64,000 bases of DNA from Desulfatibacillum alkenivorans DSM 16219 (GCF_900142135.1 NZ_FQZU01000010.1:62001-126000); one strand, 5' to 3'; counted from the stretch's first letter, positions 8,593 to 17,539 are shown. Numbers and translations: made by a program. Notes: generated from the sequence alone by a model not told the origin.

Positions 8593-9510
8593 ATGAAAAA
8601 TTATTTGGTTATTTGCCTCCTGGTTTTATTTTCCCTCCTGCCTATGGCCGCCCCGGCTTCGGAAGTGGGAATCGACGTGGAATGGGAGCCCATCGCAGGA
8701 AGCGACTCGTCGTCCTTTTTGCCTCCCAATCCGGGGCAAACCGGCCAAACCTGGATCGAACCGGCCACCGGCATGGAGTTCGTGTGGATTCCCGGTGGAT
8801 GCTACACCCAGGGAACCCCCACCACGGAGCGGGGCCGGTATCACGACGAAGGTCCGCAGCGGAAAGTCTGCGTGGACGGGTTCTGGATGGGCAGGACCGA
8901 AGTGACCAACCTCCAGTTCCGGCATTACAAAATCACCCACGACAGCATGGCCTTTAAAGGCCACTCCCTGAACGCAGACCAGCAGCCCGTGGTTTACGTA
9001 AGCTGGCGGGACGCCATGGCCTTTTGCAACTGGCTGACCGAGCAAAGCGGATTCAGGCACTCCTACACCCTGCCCACCGAAGGCCAGTGGGAATACGCCT
9101 GCCGGGCCGGGACGACCACGTCCCGATACTGGGGAAACAGCCCTATCAACGCCTGCAACTTCGCCAATATGTCCGATAAAACCGCCCGGGAGGAATGGAA
9201 AACCTGGACCCCCAACAAATGCGACGACGGCTACGCCGTGTCCGCGCCCGCGGCGACCTTTCAGCCCAACGCCTTCGGCCTGTACGATATGCTGGGCAAC
9301 ACCTGGGAATGGTGCCGCGACTGGAAGGGAAAGTATCCCGAAAAGGACGAAACCAACCCCACCGGCCCGTCTTCCTCTGAGCTTGGCAAGATCGTCCGCG
9401 GCGGATCCTGGGACAACGCCGCCAACGGCATCCGCTGCGGCAACCGCAGCTACGCCACCATCGGATTTGAACGATATAACAACGGATTTCGGGTAATCAG
9501 AATTCGGTAA
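8593..9510 (+). CDS. Secreted SUMF1/FGE-sulfatase-domain protein, second copy
   Basis: 305 residues with a signal peptide (LVICLLVLFSLLPMAAPAS) and one SUMF1 domain from about residue 55: TGMEFVWIPGGCYTQGT, VDGFWMGRTEVTNLQF, PVVYVSWRDAMAFCNWL, LPTEGQWEYACRAG, LGNTWEWCRDW and IVRGGSWDNAANGIRCGNR. As in the partner at 7024, the paired active-site cysteines of true formylglycine-generating enzymes are missing. This copy is closer to the PvdO/EgtB-like consensus. Its ATG lies 4 bases after the TPR gene stop, consistent with translational coupling. Confidence 0.86.
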   Translation: MKNYLVICLLVLFSLLPMAAPASEVGIDVEWEPIAGSDSSSFLPPNPGQTGQTWIEPATGMEFVWIPGGCYTQGTPTTERGRYHDEGPQRKVCVDGFWMGRTEVTNLQFRHYKITHDSMAFKGHSLNADQQPVVYVSWRDAMAFCNWLTEQSGFRHSYTLPTEGQWEYACRAGTTTSRYWGNSPINACNFANMSDKTAREEWKTWTPNKCDDGYAVSAPAATFQPNAFGLYDMLGNTWEWCRDWKGKYPEKDETNPTGPSSSELGKIVRGGSWDNAANGIRCGNRSYATIGFERYNNGFRVIRIR

Positions 9511-9531
9511 TCTGTTTCACTTGCGGGCGTC

Positions 9532-11358
9532 CTACTTGTTCATGCAGCATTTTTTATATTTTTTGCCGCTGCCGCAAGGGCATTTGGCGTTGCGTCCGAT
9601 TTTTAGCGCACCCCGTTTTACGGTTTCAGTACTCTCCCGCCGGATATGTTTTTCTTCCTCTTTTTTCATCCTGGCTTGAGCCTCACGGGTTGCTTCAATT
9701 GTCGGGACGGACTTTATGTCGCCAAAAATTGCTTTGCGCCTTTCCTCCCGGGCTATCTGGTCTTCCTCAATCAGGACCATCTCCTCGGAGATGTCCGCGC
9801 CATGGAGCGTGGCCAGGGTTTCCAGGGACTCTTCCACCCCTATCATGTGTCCTTCTTTTATAAATTCTTTCAGGATGTCTATTCCCCGGCGGTCTCCGAT
9901 TCCCTCCAGGGTCAGGGCGAAGAACTCATGATCCCTGTCGCCTCTCCGGGCGTTTTCCCAAACCTGGATGGCTGCGTCAAAGGCTTCGGCGTAGGGCAGG
10001 TATCTGAGAAAACCTATCATGGAGAAGGTGTCTCCGGCCGTTCCGTTCTTTACATGTTCCAGGATGATTTCATGGGCTGCCTCCTCCATCCTTTCCATGG
10101 CGTTGGAGGCGTTGCTGTATATCCAGGCGAGGCTGTCAACGGTTTTTATAATTCGAATTAAATGGGGGACGAATCTTTTATCCCCGATTTGCCCCATGAG
10201 TTTTGTTGTTAGAATATCCCCCCAGGATCCCAAATCTTCGGACAGGCCGTCGATTAATCCCTGGACCGGAGCCGCTTTTCTGATTCGCTCGAGGATGGAT
10301 TCCGGAAAATGATTTTCCGCCGCCTGGAGGGCGGCCAATAAAGTGGAAAGCTCCGCGTCCGGCTCAAGGGCTTCCATCAGGAATCCCCTGTACCGGACAG
10401 ACATATAGCATGCCAATGCAGCGGAAACGACTTGTTCCATGCCGTCATCTCCCGCCATGGAAGCCGTTTCCCAGCAAATTTCCTTTGTGGCGAAAAAGTC
10501 CAGGAATGCCAAGGCCATTTTGTCTTTTTCAAAAAGATCCTGATGGTGCTCCTTGCAGGACTTTTCAGGATACCTAGCTCTGAACATGGCCTGGGCTTTG
10601 AATAAAAGCAGGGAGACGGCGTCCTGGTCCCTTTCTGCACGGAGCAGCGGCCACACCTCTTCCAACTCTTCGACCACACCCTCCATGCACCGTGAGTCAG
10701 AGGCAATGGAGGTGACAAGGTCCACAGGCGAGGTGAGAATGAATTTTTCCCGGTCGCTGACGAACCACTCGTAAAAATAATCTCCCTCCACGGACTCCAG
10801 CAGATCTTTAAAGGGAAGAATATCCGGCTGAGACTCATTGAACGCCTCCAACAGGCGGTTTAGCACCCTGCGGACCTCATTGGGGCGGTGGTGTTTGAGC
10901 AATGCTCCGGCAATATCGGAGTTGGCCTCTTTGTGCATGCTTTCGCTAAACAGGCTGGATAAAATTTGATGCGAATCTTCGTTTCGAACAGTTCCCAGGA
11001 AATGGAGGTATCCCAGAAATTCCATTAGGTTCTGAGAATGGGGAACGGCCTTAATGACTTCTTCCGTAAATTGTCCGTATCCCAGTTTTCCCAAGACCTC
11101 CGCGGCTTTTCCTTTTTTTCGGCCCTCATTGAAAGCCCGGATAAGGTCCGGAATTGCATCCTCGGCTTTGTGCCTGGCCAGGTAGTCGGCGGCCTTGCTG
11201 GCAAGAAATCCTTCCGTTTCCTTTAGCAAGCCGGAGACTTCTTTGGTGTATGTTCGATAATATTGCTTGTCCAGAGCGTCAAAAGCCCATTCGCGCACCA
11301 GGAGGTTAGGGTGTTGAAGGCGATCCACATAATCATTATAGGTCCAGAGCTTTTCCAA
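9532..11358 (-). CDS. HEAT-like helical protein with C-terminal SEC-C zinc motif
   Basis: 608 residues starting at TTG 11358, preceded by AAGGAGG. Most of the protein is alpha-helical with short degenerate HEAT-like units (for example LLVREWAFDALDK, DAIPDLIRAFNEGRKKGKAAEVLGK and FVPHLIRIIKTVDS). The extreme C-terminus is a perfect SEC-C zinc-binding motif, CPCGSGKKYKKCC. SEC-C tails occur on SecA and on many stand-alone proteins, where they bind zinc and often SecB or the ribosome. The function of this large helical protein is not known. The 138-residue gene at 11398 lies 39 bases upstream on the same strand and is probably co-transcribed. Confidence 0.75.
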   Translation of the reverse strand: MEKLWTYNDYVDRLQHPNLLVREWAFDALDKQYYRTYTKEVSGLLKETEGFLASKAADYLARHKAEDAIPDLIRAFNEGRKKGKAAEVLGKLGYGQFTEEVIKAVPHSQNLMEFLGYLHFLGTVRNEDSHQILSSLFSESMHKEANSDIAGALLKHHRPNEVRRVLNRLLEAFNESQPDILPFKDLLESVEGDYFYEWFVSDREKFILTSPVDLVTSIASDSRCMEGVVEELEEVWPLLRAERDQDAVSLLLFKAQAMFRARYPEKSCKEHHQDLFEKDKMALAFLDFFATKEICWETASMAGDDGMEQVVSAALACYMSVRYRGFLMEALEPDAELSTLLAALQAAENHFPESILERIRKAAPVQGLIDGLSEDLGSWGDILTTKLMGQIGDKRFVPHLIRIIKTVDSLAWIYSNASNAMERMEEAAHEIILEHVKNGTAGDTFSMIGFLRYLPYAEAFDAAIQVWENARRGDRDHEFFALTLEGIGDRRGIDILKEFIKEGHMIGVEESLETLATLHGADISEEMVLIEEDQIAREERRKAIFGDIKSVPTIEATREAQARMKKEEEKHIRRESTETVKRGALKIGRNAKCPCGSGKKYKKCCMNK

Positions 11359-11397
11359 AATCGTTTTGCCTCCTTGCTAAAGCGCAAAAAAATGCCG

Positions 11398-11814
11398 TCA
11401 CTCCAATCCTTCGAATAGATAGCAGCGTGCGTCCCTGTCTTGCAGGCAGTTGGTGGGGCATTGCCGGCACAGGGCGAAGTGTTCGTTCCATGCCATTTTC
11501 ATAATTTTGAGAACTTTTCTTTTTGTTTTCGGACCAAGAGGCGGGAGATGGTTATCCAGGATGGCTTCATGAATTTCCAGGGACTTGGCGTCTCCGTCCG
11601 CGTATCTGCAAATTGCGTCCTTAAGTTCCAGGGCCGCATAAACGCTGAAGACTGCTGTTCTCAGCTTATGAACCTTGTGGCGCGACTTTTTCAGGGGTTT
11701 GACCAAGTCGTCGTAAAAAGCCATGGCAAGCTCATAACACAGCCAATTCAGTTTTGTTTTCTCGGATTCATCGGAATAAAACAAGGATCGGTCTATCATG
11801 TCCATAGCCGGCAT
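11398..11814 (-). CDS. Small hypothetical protein with cysteine cluster
   Basis: 138 residues, mostly helical and rich in Lys/Arg in the middle (VKPLKKSRHKVHKLRTAVF). The C-terminus carries five cysteines in 36 residues, including CRQCPTNCLQDRDARCYLF, which could hold a metal or Fe-S centre. I do not recognise the family. It precedes the SEC-C protein on the same strand by 39 bases, so the two may act together. Confidence 0.5.
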   Translation of the reverse strand: MPAMDMIDRSLFYSDESEKTKLNWLCYELAMAFYDDLVKPLKKSRHKVHKLRTAVFSVYAALELKDAICRYADGDAKSLEIHEAILDNHLPPLGPKTKRKVLKIMKMAWNEHFALCRQCPTNCLQDRDARCYLFEGLE

Positions 11815-12184
11815 AATACGGATTCCCTTAAAGCATTTAGGTTGCGGGCTTTCGCCCCGTCATGAAAAGTTGATGTTCGCCTCTTTTCACTATTCTCATA
11901 TCAGACCATGCGCAGTTTGCCAATTTTCAACATGGCGGAATACAGGCTTTTCCATTCTGAGAATAGATGGTTTGTACCAACTATCCGTTGATTGGGCAAG
12001 AATTCGCCGGGATTGGGCGGCAGATCGAGATTTGCAGGAGGAGGGGGATGTGCTATACTTGATTCCAGGATGAAGTAGGTGGCGCAATGCATTGATCTAC
12101 AAGGGTTTTCGTCCTAATAAAGCATCCCAGCTTATTATGTGCGGTATACAATTGGGAATTAAGCTCTTGAAAAAGATAAAAAAA
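11815..12184. other. Intergenic stretch without a recognised gene
   Basis: This stretch of 370 bases between the small cysteine-rich gene and tRNA-Sec has only short open frames in all directions. I see no convincing promoter, repeat or RNA element in it beyond the flank of the tRNA gene. Confidence 0.5.
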
Positions 12185-12282
12185 TGGCGGAAGTGCATGG
12201 GAATCGAACCCACCCGGGACGTTGTTAGCGCCCCACACCGGATTTGAAGTCCGGGAGCCCCACCAGTGAGCTGCGCACTTCC
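12185..12282 (-). tRNA. selC: tRNA-Sec (anticodon TCA)
   Basis: On the minus strand the 98-base gene begins GGAAGTGCGCAGCTCACTGG and ends GCACTTCCGCCA, with the CCA encoded. The acceptor arm pairs eight bases (GGAAGTGC with GCACTTCC), longer than in ordinary tRNAs. The anticodon loop is CTTCAAA with TCA at 12245-12247, which reads UGA. A long variable arm (GTGTGGGGCGCTAACAACGT) lies between the anticodon and T arms. These are the hallmarks of bacterial selenocysteine tRNA, which is charged with serine, converted by SelA and delivered by SelB. A UGA-containing client, fdhA, lies about 10 kb away in this window. Confidence 0.97.
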
Positions 12283-12374
12283 GCGAAGCACTCTTGGTAC
12301 ACTATGCACCCTCGGATTGTCAATGACTACTCGACGGTTTTCCATGATTCGCAATTAATAGAAAGGTTTTTTCA

Positions 12375-13520
12375 ATGATACAAATAGACAGGCTTTCCGA
12401 TTTCTTCTCCACTGTCGTGCAGATAGACTCGGTTTCCCGGGAGGAAGCCCAGGTGGCGGCCTATCTCACCAAGGAATTCGAGAAGTTGGGCGCGTCAGTG
12501 GTCATGGACAACGCAGGGGAGGCCGTGAACGGAAACTGCGGCAATCTCATCGTCCGGTTTCCCGGAACCGTGGAGGCGCCGCCTTTGCTTTTGAGCGCCC
12601 ATATGGACACGGTGGAGCCGGGCCGGGGCATCGTCCCTGTCTTGGAAAACGGAGTTTTCACCAGCCAGGGCGACACCATTCTGGGTTCGGACGACAAAAG
12701 CGCCGTCGCTATATTGCTGGAGATCTGCACCGTTTTGGTTGAAAACAGTCTTCCCCACGGCCCCTTGGAGCTGGTCATCACCGTGTGCGAGGAAATCGGG
12801 CTGTTGGGCGCCAAGAACTTCGACATCACCCAAATTTCCGCCAAGTACGGCTACGCTTTGGACGCCCGAGACCCGGACGGCATCGTCACCCGGGCGCCCT
12901 ACGCCAACCGCATTGAATTCAAGGTCCACGGCATAGACGCCCACGCGGGCGCCAAGCCGGAAGACGGGATCAACGCCATTTTGCTGGCCAGTCGGGCCAT
13001 TGCAGGGCTGGAGCTGGGCCGCATCGACGAGGAAACCACGTGCAACCTGGGCCTTATCAAGGGCGGCGTGGCCACCAACATCGTCCCCGGACTGGTGGAG
13101 ATCTGCGGCGAAGCCCGGTCTCACAACCCGGACAAGCTGAAAGCCGTCACGGAAAAAATGACATCCGCCTTTGAGCAGGTCATCAAGGAGGAGCGCGCCA
13201 AGATGGCCGATCCCGGCGACCGCCCCTTTGTGGAGTATGAGGTTTTTGAGGATTTTGCGGGCATCAACATCCCGGACGACCACCCGGTGGTGGTCATGGC
13301 TAAAAGGGCGGGCGAGAACCTGGGCCGGGAAGTGTCCACCCGGATGTCCGGCGGAGGCGCGGACGGCAACGTGTTTTGCTCCCAAGGCGTCATGACCGGC
13401 GTCATGGGCACGGGCATGAACGACGTGCATTCCACCCGGGAGTCCGTGGCCGTGGCCGACATGGTCAAGTGCGCTGAGCTGCTTCTGGAAATCATCAAGA
13501 TCCATGCGGAAGAGCGCTAA
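12375..13520 (+). CDS. M20 family metallopeptidase, PepT-like
   Basis: 381 residues with the ordered metal-binding motifs of the PepT-like M20 group: LLSAHMDTVEPG (first zinc His/Asp), GSDDKSAVAILLE (bridging Asp), VCEEIGLLGAK (catalytic Glu pair), ALDARDPDG and a C-terminal MSGGGADGNVF. A dimerisation lid lies between about residues 180 and 290. M20 enzymes remove N-terminal residues from small peptides in the cytoplasm. The length fits the peptidase-T-like family (TIGR01883) rather than PepT proper. larC starts 2 bases after its stop, so the two are co-translated. Confidence 0.88.
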   Translation: MIQIDRLSDFFSTVVQIDSVSREEAQVAAYLTKEFEKLGASVVMDNAGEAVNGNCGNLIVRFPGTVEAPPLLLSAHMDTVEPGRGIVPVLENGVFTSQGDTILGSDDKSAVAILLEICTVLVENSLPHGPLELVITVCEEIGLLGAKNFDITQISAKYGYALDARDPDGIVTRAPYANRIEFKVHGIDAHAGAKPEDGINAILLASRAIAGLELGRIDEETTCNLGLIKGGVATNIVPGLVEICGEARSHNPDKLKAVTEKMTSAFEQVIKEERAKMADPGDRPFVEYEVFEDFAGINIPDDHPVVVMAKRAGENLGREVSTRMSGGGADGNVFCSQGVMTGVMGTGMNDVHSTRESVAVADMVKCAELLLEIIKIHAEER

Positions 13521-13522
13521 AG

Positions 13523-14695
13523 ATGACCGAAAAAAAACTCATAGCCTATTTTGACTGTTTTTCCGGCGTCAGCGGGGATATGACCCTTGGCGCCCTCATG
13601 CATCTCGGCGTTCCCAGGGAGTGGCTGGAAGAGCAGCTTCGGGCCATCCCGCTGGAGGAGTTCCGCCTGGAGCTGGAAGATAAGACAACCCACGGCATTT
13701 CGGGCAAGCACGCCAAGGTGATCGTGGAGCACGAGCCCCACGCCCGGCATTTTGCAACGATCCGGGACATCATCACCCTGTCGGATTTAAGCCCCTGGGT
13801 AAAGGAAAAAGGCCTGGCGATATTCAGCCGCCTGGCCCACGCAGAAGCCCAGGTGCACGGGCAGGCCGTGGATCACGTCCATTTTCACGAAGTGGGCGGA
13901 ACCGACGCCATCGCCGACATCATCGGCAGCCTGCTGGCTTTGGAGTACCTGGGCGTTTCCGAGGTGCAGTCATCCCCTCTGCCCCACGGGACCGGATTCG
14001 TCCGGTGCGCCCACGGCATGCTGCCCATCCCCGCGCCGGCCACGGTTCTGCTGCTCAAGGACTGCCCCACCTACGGCACCGACGTTCCGTGCGAACTGGT
14101 CACGCCCACGGGCGCGGCCATCGTATCCACCATGGCGGCCAGGTTCGGCCCCCAGCCGCGCATGACCATCCAGGGCGTGGGATACGGCATGGGAACCCGG
14201 GTGCTGGAAAACCGGCCCAACGGCCTGCGCGTCATCCTGGGCAAGCCCGAATTGCTGCTGCAGACCGATACGGTGCTGACCGTGGAAACCAATATCGACG
14301 ACATGAACCCGGAGATTTACGGGTACGTGCAGAAGAAGCTGTTTGAGCAAGGCGCTCTGGACGTGGGCTGGATTCCCATGTTCATGAAGAAAAACCGCCC
14401 CGCCACTTTGGTGCGGGTTTTGTGCCCCATACACGCTAAGGACGAGATCGCCCGCACCCTGCTCATGGAGACGACGGCCACGGGAGTCCGTTTTTTTGAG
14501 ACGGCCCGGGATAAGCTGCCCCGGGAAGAAATCCTTTTGGACACTCAGTTCGGACAAATCCGCGCCAAACGCATCACGTGCCCGGACGGGTCCGTGCGCA
14601 TCACGCCCGAATACGACGCCTGCGAAAAAATAGCGAGGGAGCAGGGCGTCCCCCTGGTGCGGGTCTATGAAATAATCGGAAAGGAATCCGAGTAA
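13523..14695 (+). CDS. larC: Nickel pincer cofactor biosynthesis protein LarC
   Basis: 390 residues of the LarC/TIGR00299 family: AYFDCFSGVSGDMTLGAL at the N-terminus, VDHVHFHEVGGTDAIADI at about residue 114, TGAAIVSTMAARFG, and NIDDMNPEIYGYV at the start of the C-terminal domain. LarC is a CTP-dependent cyclometallase that puts nickel into the pyridinium dithiocarboxylate nucleotide made by LarB and LarE, giving the cofactor of lactate racemase and relatives. In Lactobacillus plantarum the gene needs a programmed frameshift; here it is one continuous frame. larA, larB and larE are not in the window. It overlaps the PepT-like operon with a 2-base gap. Confidence 0.92.
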   Translation: MTEKKLIAYFDCFSGVSGDMTLGALMHLGVPREWLEEQLRAIPLEEFRLELEDKTTHGISGKHAKVIVEHEPHARHFATIRDIITLSDLSPWVKEKGLAIFSRLAHAEAQVHGQAVDHVHFHEVGGTDAIADIIGSLLALEYLGVSEVQSSPLPHGTGFVRCAHGMLPIPAPATVLLLKDCPTYGTDVPCELVTPTGAAIVSTMAARFGPQPRMTIQGVGYGMGTRVLENRPNGLRVILGKPELLLQTDTVLTVETNIDDMNPEIYGYVQKKLFEQGALDVGWIPMFMKKNRPATLVRVLCPIHAKDEIARTLLMETTATGVRFFETARDKLPREEILLDTQFGQIRAKRITCPDGSVRITPEYDACEKIAREQGVPLVRVYEIIGKESE

Positions 14696-14745
14696 ATTTC
14701 CAACCCAAAAGGGGCGGGAAACATTTAAGTTAAGGAGTGAATGAC

Positions 14746-15687
14746 GTGGATACCGATTTGCTGTGCCTGGCGTCCAGGAATCTTGCGGAAAACGGCTGGC
14801 AAGCCGGGCGTTTTTTTCACAGAAAGGATTTGGCGTCCCCGGAAAACGGGCAAAGCGGTTGGATATTTATTGAGGACCAGGAAGACGAGGAATGGCTCTC
14901 GGACCCGGATAATTACATCGCCGTTCCCTTGTCCAAAATAATCCTCAATAATCCAGGCATCAGGGCGTATCTGGACAAGTCCGGGGATCGGGAGTTCCAG
15001 GTTAATCCCAGGACAGGCGATGTTCAAGAATTGGAAAGGTTAAAGAAATTCTCCTATACAGCCGCCAGCCGTCCGGGCAGGCTGGTTTTCAATCCCATTG
15101 CCTTAATGAATGTGTATCCCAAGTCGTATTTGTTTTTTGGGATTTGGTGCTTTTTTCTTTTCGCGGCCGTCATGGGCGTCTGGCCGGCCTGGATATTCTC
15201 CGCCGCAGGCGCTGCGGGGGCAGGATTTATCTGGCGCAGGCTTCATTTGTATTTTAAGTACGGCGACGCCAACCCGGGCGTCATTATCGCCGTCAACCCG
15301 GTTCTTATGGCTGTAGCCACGGATCTGCAAAAGAGGAGCGGCCGATACCCTGTTGTAGCCGTGCGCGAAGTTAAAATTCGAAAAATAGACAAAATCAAGG
15401 TAGAGCCAGGAATGCGCCTTGCCACGGTGTCCCTGTATACCAACGGCGACGAAGCCGCGCCCTATTGGACGGACTTCGACCCCTTTCCCGCGCAATACGC
15501 AACGCTAAGCTCCCCAAAAATCGCAGCCCTTTTCGAACGGTTTTCCCAACAGGATTGGGATGATTTGGAGGAGGCTGTCGCCCAGATTCCCAAACCCTGT
15601 ACGGAAGGGCTTTATCCCCTTGATGTAGAGAATTCCGATTGGAAGGATTACAAGGATTTCTGGGATCAACAAAGCAGGGAAAGCTGA
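14746..15687 (+). CDS. Hypothetical membrane-anchored protein (DUF3239-like)
   Basis: About 313 residues. A soluble N-terminal part of about 120 residues precedes two adjacent membrane segments (YLFFGIWCFFLFAAVMGVW and a glycine/alanine-rich helix ending AGAGFIWRR). A soluble C-terminal domain contains GDANPGVIIAVNPVLMAVATD and YWTDFDPFP. The pattern of a residue block about an expected value and DFDP resembles DUF3239 proteins, whose function is unknown; this match is from memory and is not firm. GTG 14746 was preferred because TAAGGAG lies 8 bases upstream. GTG 14737 overlaps that ribosome binding site. Confidence 0.6.
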   Translation: MDTDLLCLASRNLAENGWQAGRFFHRKDLASPENGQSGWIFIEDQEDEEWLSDPDNYIAVPLSKIILNNPGIRAYLDKSGDREFQVNPRTGDVQELERLKKFSYTAASRPGRLVFNPIALMNVYPKSYLFFGIWCFFLFAAVMGVWPAWIFSAAGAAGAGFIWRRLHLYFKYGDANPGVIIAVNPVLMAVATDLQKRSGRYPVVAVREVKIRKIDKIKVEPGMRLATVSLYTNGDEAAPYWTDFDPFPAQYATLSSPKIAALFERFSQQDWDDLEEAVAQIPKPCTEGLYPLDVENSDWKDYKDFWDQQSRES

Positions 15688-15749
15688 GGCCGCGGCTCCC
15701 TGTTGAGGCGTCGCTGATGAGTGCTTTGAGTAAAAGGGAAAAAATTCGC

Positions 15750-15778
15750 TTGCAATCATCTGTAATGATGGTTAATAT
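15750..15778 (+). promoter_or_regulatory. Sigma-70-type promoter for the NYN gene
   Basis: TTGCAA at 15750-15755 and TAATAT at 15773-15778 are separated by 17 bases. Transcription from here would begin near 15785 and run through the hairpin at 15794-15844 before reaching the gene at 15872. Confidence 0.55.
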
Positions 15779-15793
15779 GTAATTGTAATTCCT

Positions 15794-15854
15794 CCCCGTC
15801 CGACCTGCGCCGCGCTATATGCACGGATTAACGCCCGGACGGGGTTATTTTTTT
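15794..15854 (+). terminator. Terminator-like hairpin in the leader of the NYN gene
   Basis: Perfect 9-base arms CCCCGTCCG (15794-15802) and CGGACGGGG (15836-15844) are followed by a T-rich run to 15854. A ribosome binding site AAGGAG and the ATG at 15872 come straight after. The hairpin lies between a promoter and its gene, so it may act as an attenuator rather than a simple terminator of the upstream gene. Confidence 0.6.
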
Positions 15855-15871
15855 GCAAGGAGAAAATCTCC

Positions 15872-16492
15872 ATGCCTGCTGAGCCGGATCTCAAAAGGAC
15901 GGTAGCCTTTTTTGACGGCCAGAACCTCTTCAATGCCGCTAAAAGTGCTTTCGGCTATCATTTTCCCAATTACGACGTGAAAGCCTTGGCAAAGGCCGTT
16001 TGCTTGCAGCACGGCCTTCAGTTGATCCAAACCCGTTTCTATACAGGCGTTCCCAGTGTTACGTATGACCCGGCGAAAAACAAATTTTGGTCAAAAAAGT
16101 TTCTTTCCATGCGCAGGCAAAAGATAAGGGTTTTTTCTCGCCCTGTTCGCTATTTACATAAGAGCATCAAGAGTACGGACGGGCAGGAACAAAAAGTGCT
16201 GGTTGGCGATGAAAAGGGCATTGATGTCCGCATAGCTATTGATATTATCAGTTTAGCCTTTGATCAAATTTATGATGTGGCTTTGGTTTTTAGCCAGGGT
16301 CAAGATTTGTCGGAGGCGGCCGATGAAATTCGGAAGATCGCAAAAGTGCAGGCTCGATGGATCAAAATCGCCTCGGCGTTTCCTATTAATCAGGCAAACA
16401 AGAAGAATAGGGGAATCAATAAAACTGATTGGCTTCCTTTTGATAAGGCCGTTTATGATGCATGCATTGATCCCAAGGATTATCGGCAGTAG
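15872..16492 (+). CDS. NYN (PIN-like) domain putative ribonuclease
   Basis: 206 residues. The NYN fold acidic positions are visible: VAFFDGQNLFNAA near residue 11, EKGIDVRIAIDII near 116 and ALVFSQGQDLSEAADEI near 137. NYN (LabA/DUF88) proteins are Mg2+-dependent RNases of the PIN superfamily, often linked to RNA processing or phage defence. The usual third motif SNDSDL appears here as SQGQDL, still keeping the last Asp. The start at 15872 has AAGGAG 9 bases upstream. A second NYN gene lies at 36358, and both have a promoter-hairpin-gene leader. Confidence 0.82.
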   Translation: MPAEPDLKRTVAFFDGQNLFNAAKSAFGYHFPNYDVKALAKAVCLQHGLQLIQTRFYTGVPSVTYDPAKNKFWSKKFLSMRRQKIRVFSRPVRYLHKSIKSTDGQEQKVLVGDEKGIDVRIAIDIISLAFDQIYDVALVFSQGQDLSEAADEIRKIAKVQARWIKIASAFPINQANKKNRGINKTDWLPFDKAVYDACIDPKDYRQ

Positions 16493-16688
16493 ACGGCAAT
16501 TCGTGTTATCTGCATTTGATTCTCACTTTACCAATCGACAATATCTGTTGCGTCTTTGGAATGAATAATTGACAAGGACTGGATTTTATGCGATTTTAAA
16601 TTTGTCCGATCGTTTAATTTTTCCGCACGCACACACTGCAATTCTTGGGGGATACGCCTTAATCACAGAAAAATAGGGGGGTGAAGTT

Positions 16689-17534
16689 ATGGCAAGATCC
16701 GGCTGGATATTTCCGGTAATCGAGAAAACCTTTCCAAGAAGTATGCGCTGGATGGGGCTCACCAAAGTTCCGATTTTAAAACGCCTGATTGAATACATGT
16801 TTTTTGAAGGGGACCACCTGATCGTCTTGCCCCGGAATGAGGTGGTGGAAGTAAACCGGGATGTGGATGATCCCGGCCAGATGGCCTTGCCCACCGAGTT
16901 GGTGGACCAGTTGATAGACAGCATGGAATACCACTTTGTGATGGACTTTTGCCTGTGCCGGATTTCCATGCCTTGCGAGGACTACCCCAGGGACCTTGGC
17001 TGCATCTTTATGGGGGAGGCCGCCCGGGGCATCAATCCCAAGTGGGGCCGTTCCGTTTCCAAGGACGAGGCCAAGGAGCACATCCGTAAATGCCAGGAAG
17101 CCGGCTTGATTCACGCCGTGGGTAAGAGCAAACTGGACACCGTCTGGCTGGGAATAGGGCCGGGGGAGAAACTCCTGACCATCTGCAACTGTTGCCCGTG
17201 CTGCTGCATCACCCGAGTCATTCCCCATACGCATGAGGTATTTCAGGAAAAATTGGTTCGGGCGCCCGGCGTGGAGGTCATGGTCAATCAGGAGGAATGC
17301 GTGGGCTGCGGAACCTGTGTGAGCAAGGCCTGCATCCTGGAAGCCATCAGCCTGGTGGACGGCAAGGCGGTGATCAACCAAGCCAATTGCCGGGGCTGCG
17401 GCCGGTGCGCGGAGGCCTGCCCCACGAAGGCCATCACCCTGACCATAGACGGGAGCCTTTTTGTGCGGGAGTCAGTCCGTCAGATAGGGGCGGTGGTTTC
17501 GTTTGAATCCGAACAGGCGGCAGCCTCCGGCTGA
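16689..17534 (+). CDS. 4Fe-4S ferredoxin-domain protein
   Basis: 281 residues. The C-terminal third has two ferredoxin clusters: CVGCGTCVSKAC at about residues 204-215 and CRGCGRCAEACP about 30 residues later. The middle has further cysteine groups, FCLCRISMPCEDYPRDLGC and ICNCCPCCC, that may hold another centre. Proteins of this architecture occur in sulfate reducers and methanogens as electron carriers of unassigned partners. The gene is alone between a NYN gene and a convergent M48 protease (5-base gap to the latter's stop), so context gives no partner. Confidence 0.8.
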   Translation: MARSGWIFPVIEKTFPRSMRWMGLTKVPILKRLIEYMFFEGDHLIVLPRNEVVEVNRDVDDPGQMALPTELVDQLIDSMEYHFVMDFCLCRISMPCEDYPRDLGCIFMGEAARGINPKWGRSVSKDEAKEHIRKCQEAGLIHAVGKSKLDTVWLGIGPGEKLLTICNCCPCCCITRVIPHTHEVFQEKLVRAPGVEVMVNQEECVGCGTCVSKACILEAISLVDGKAVINQANCRGCGRCAEACPTKAITLTIDGSLFVRESVRQIGAVVSFESEQAAASG

Positions 17535-17539
17535 TATAT

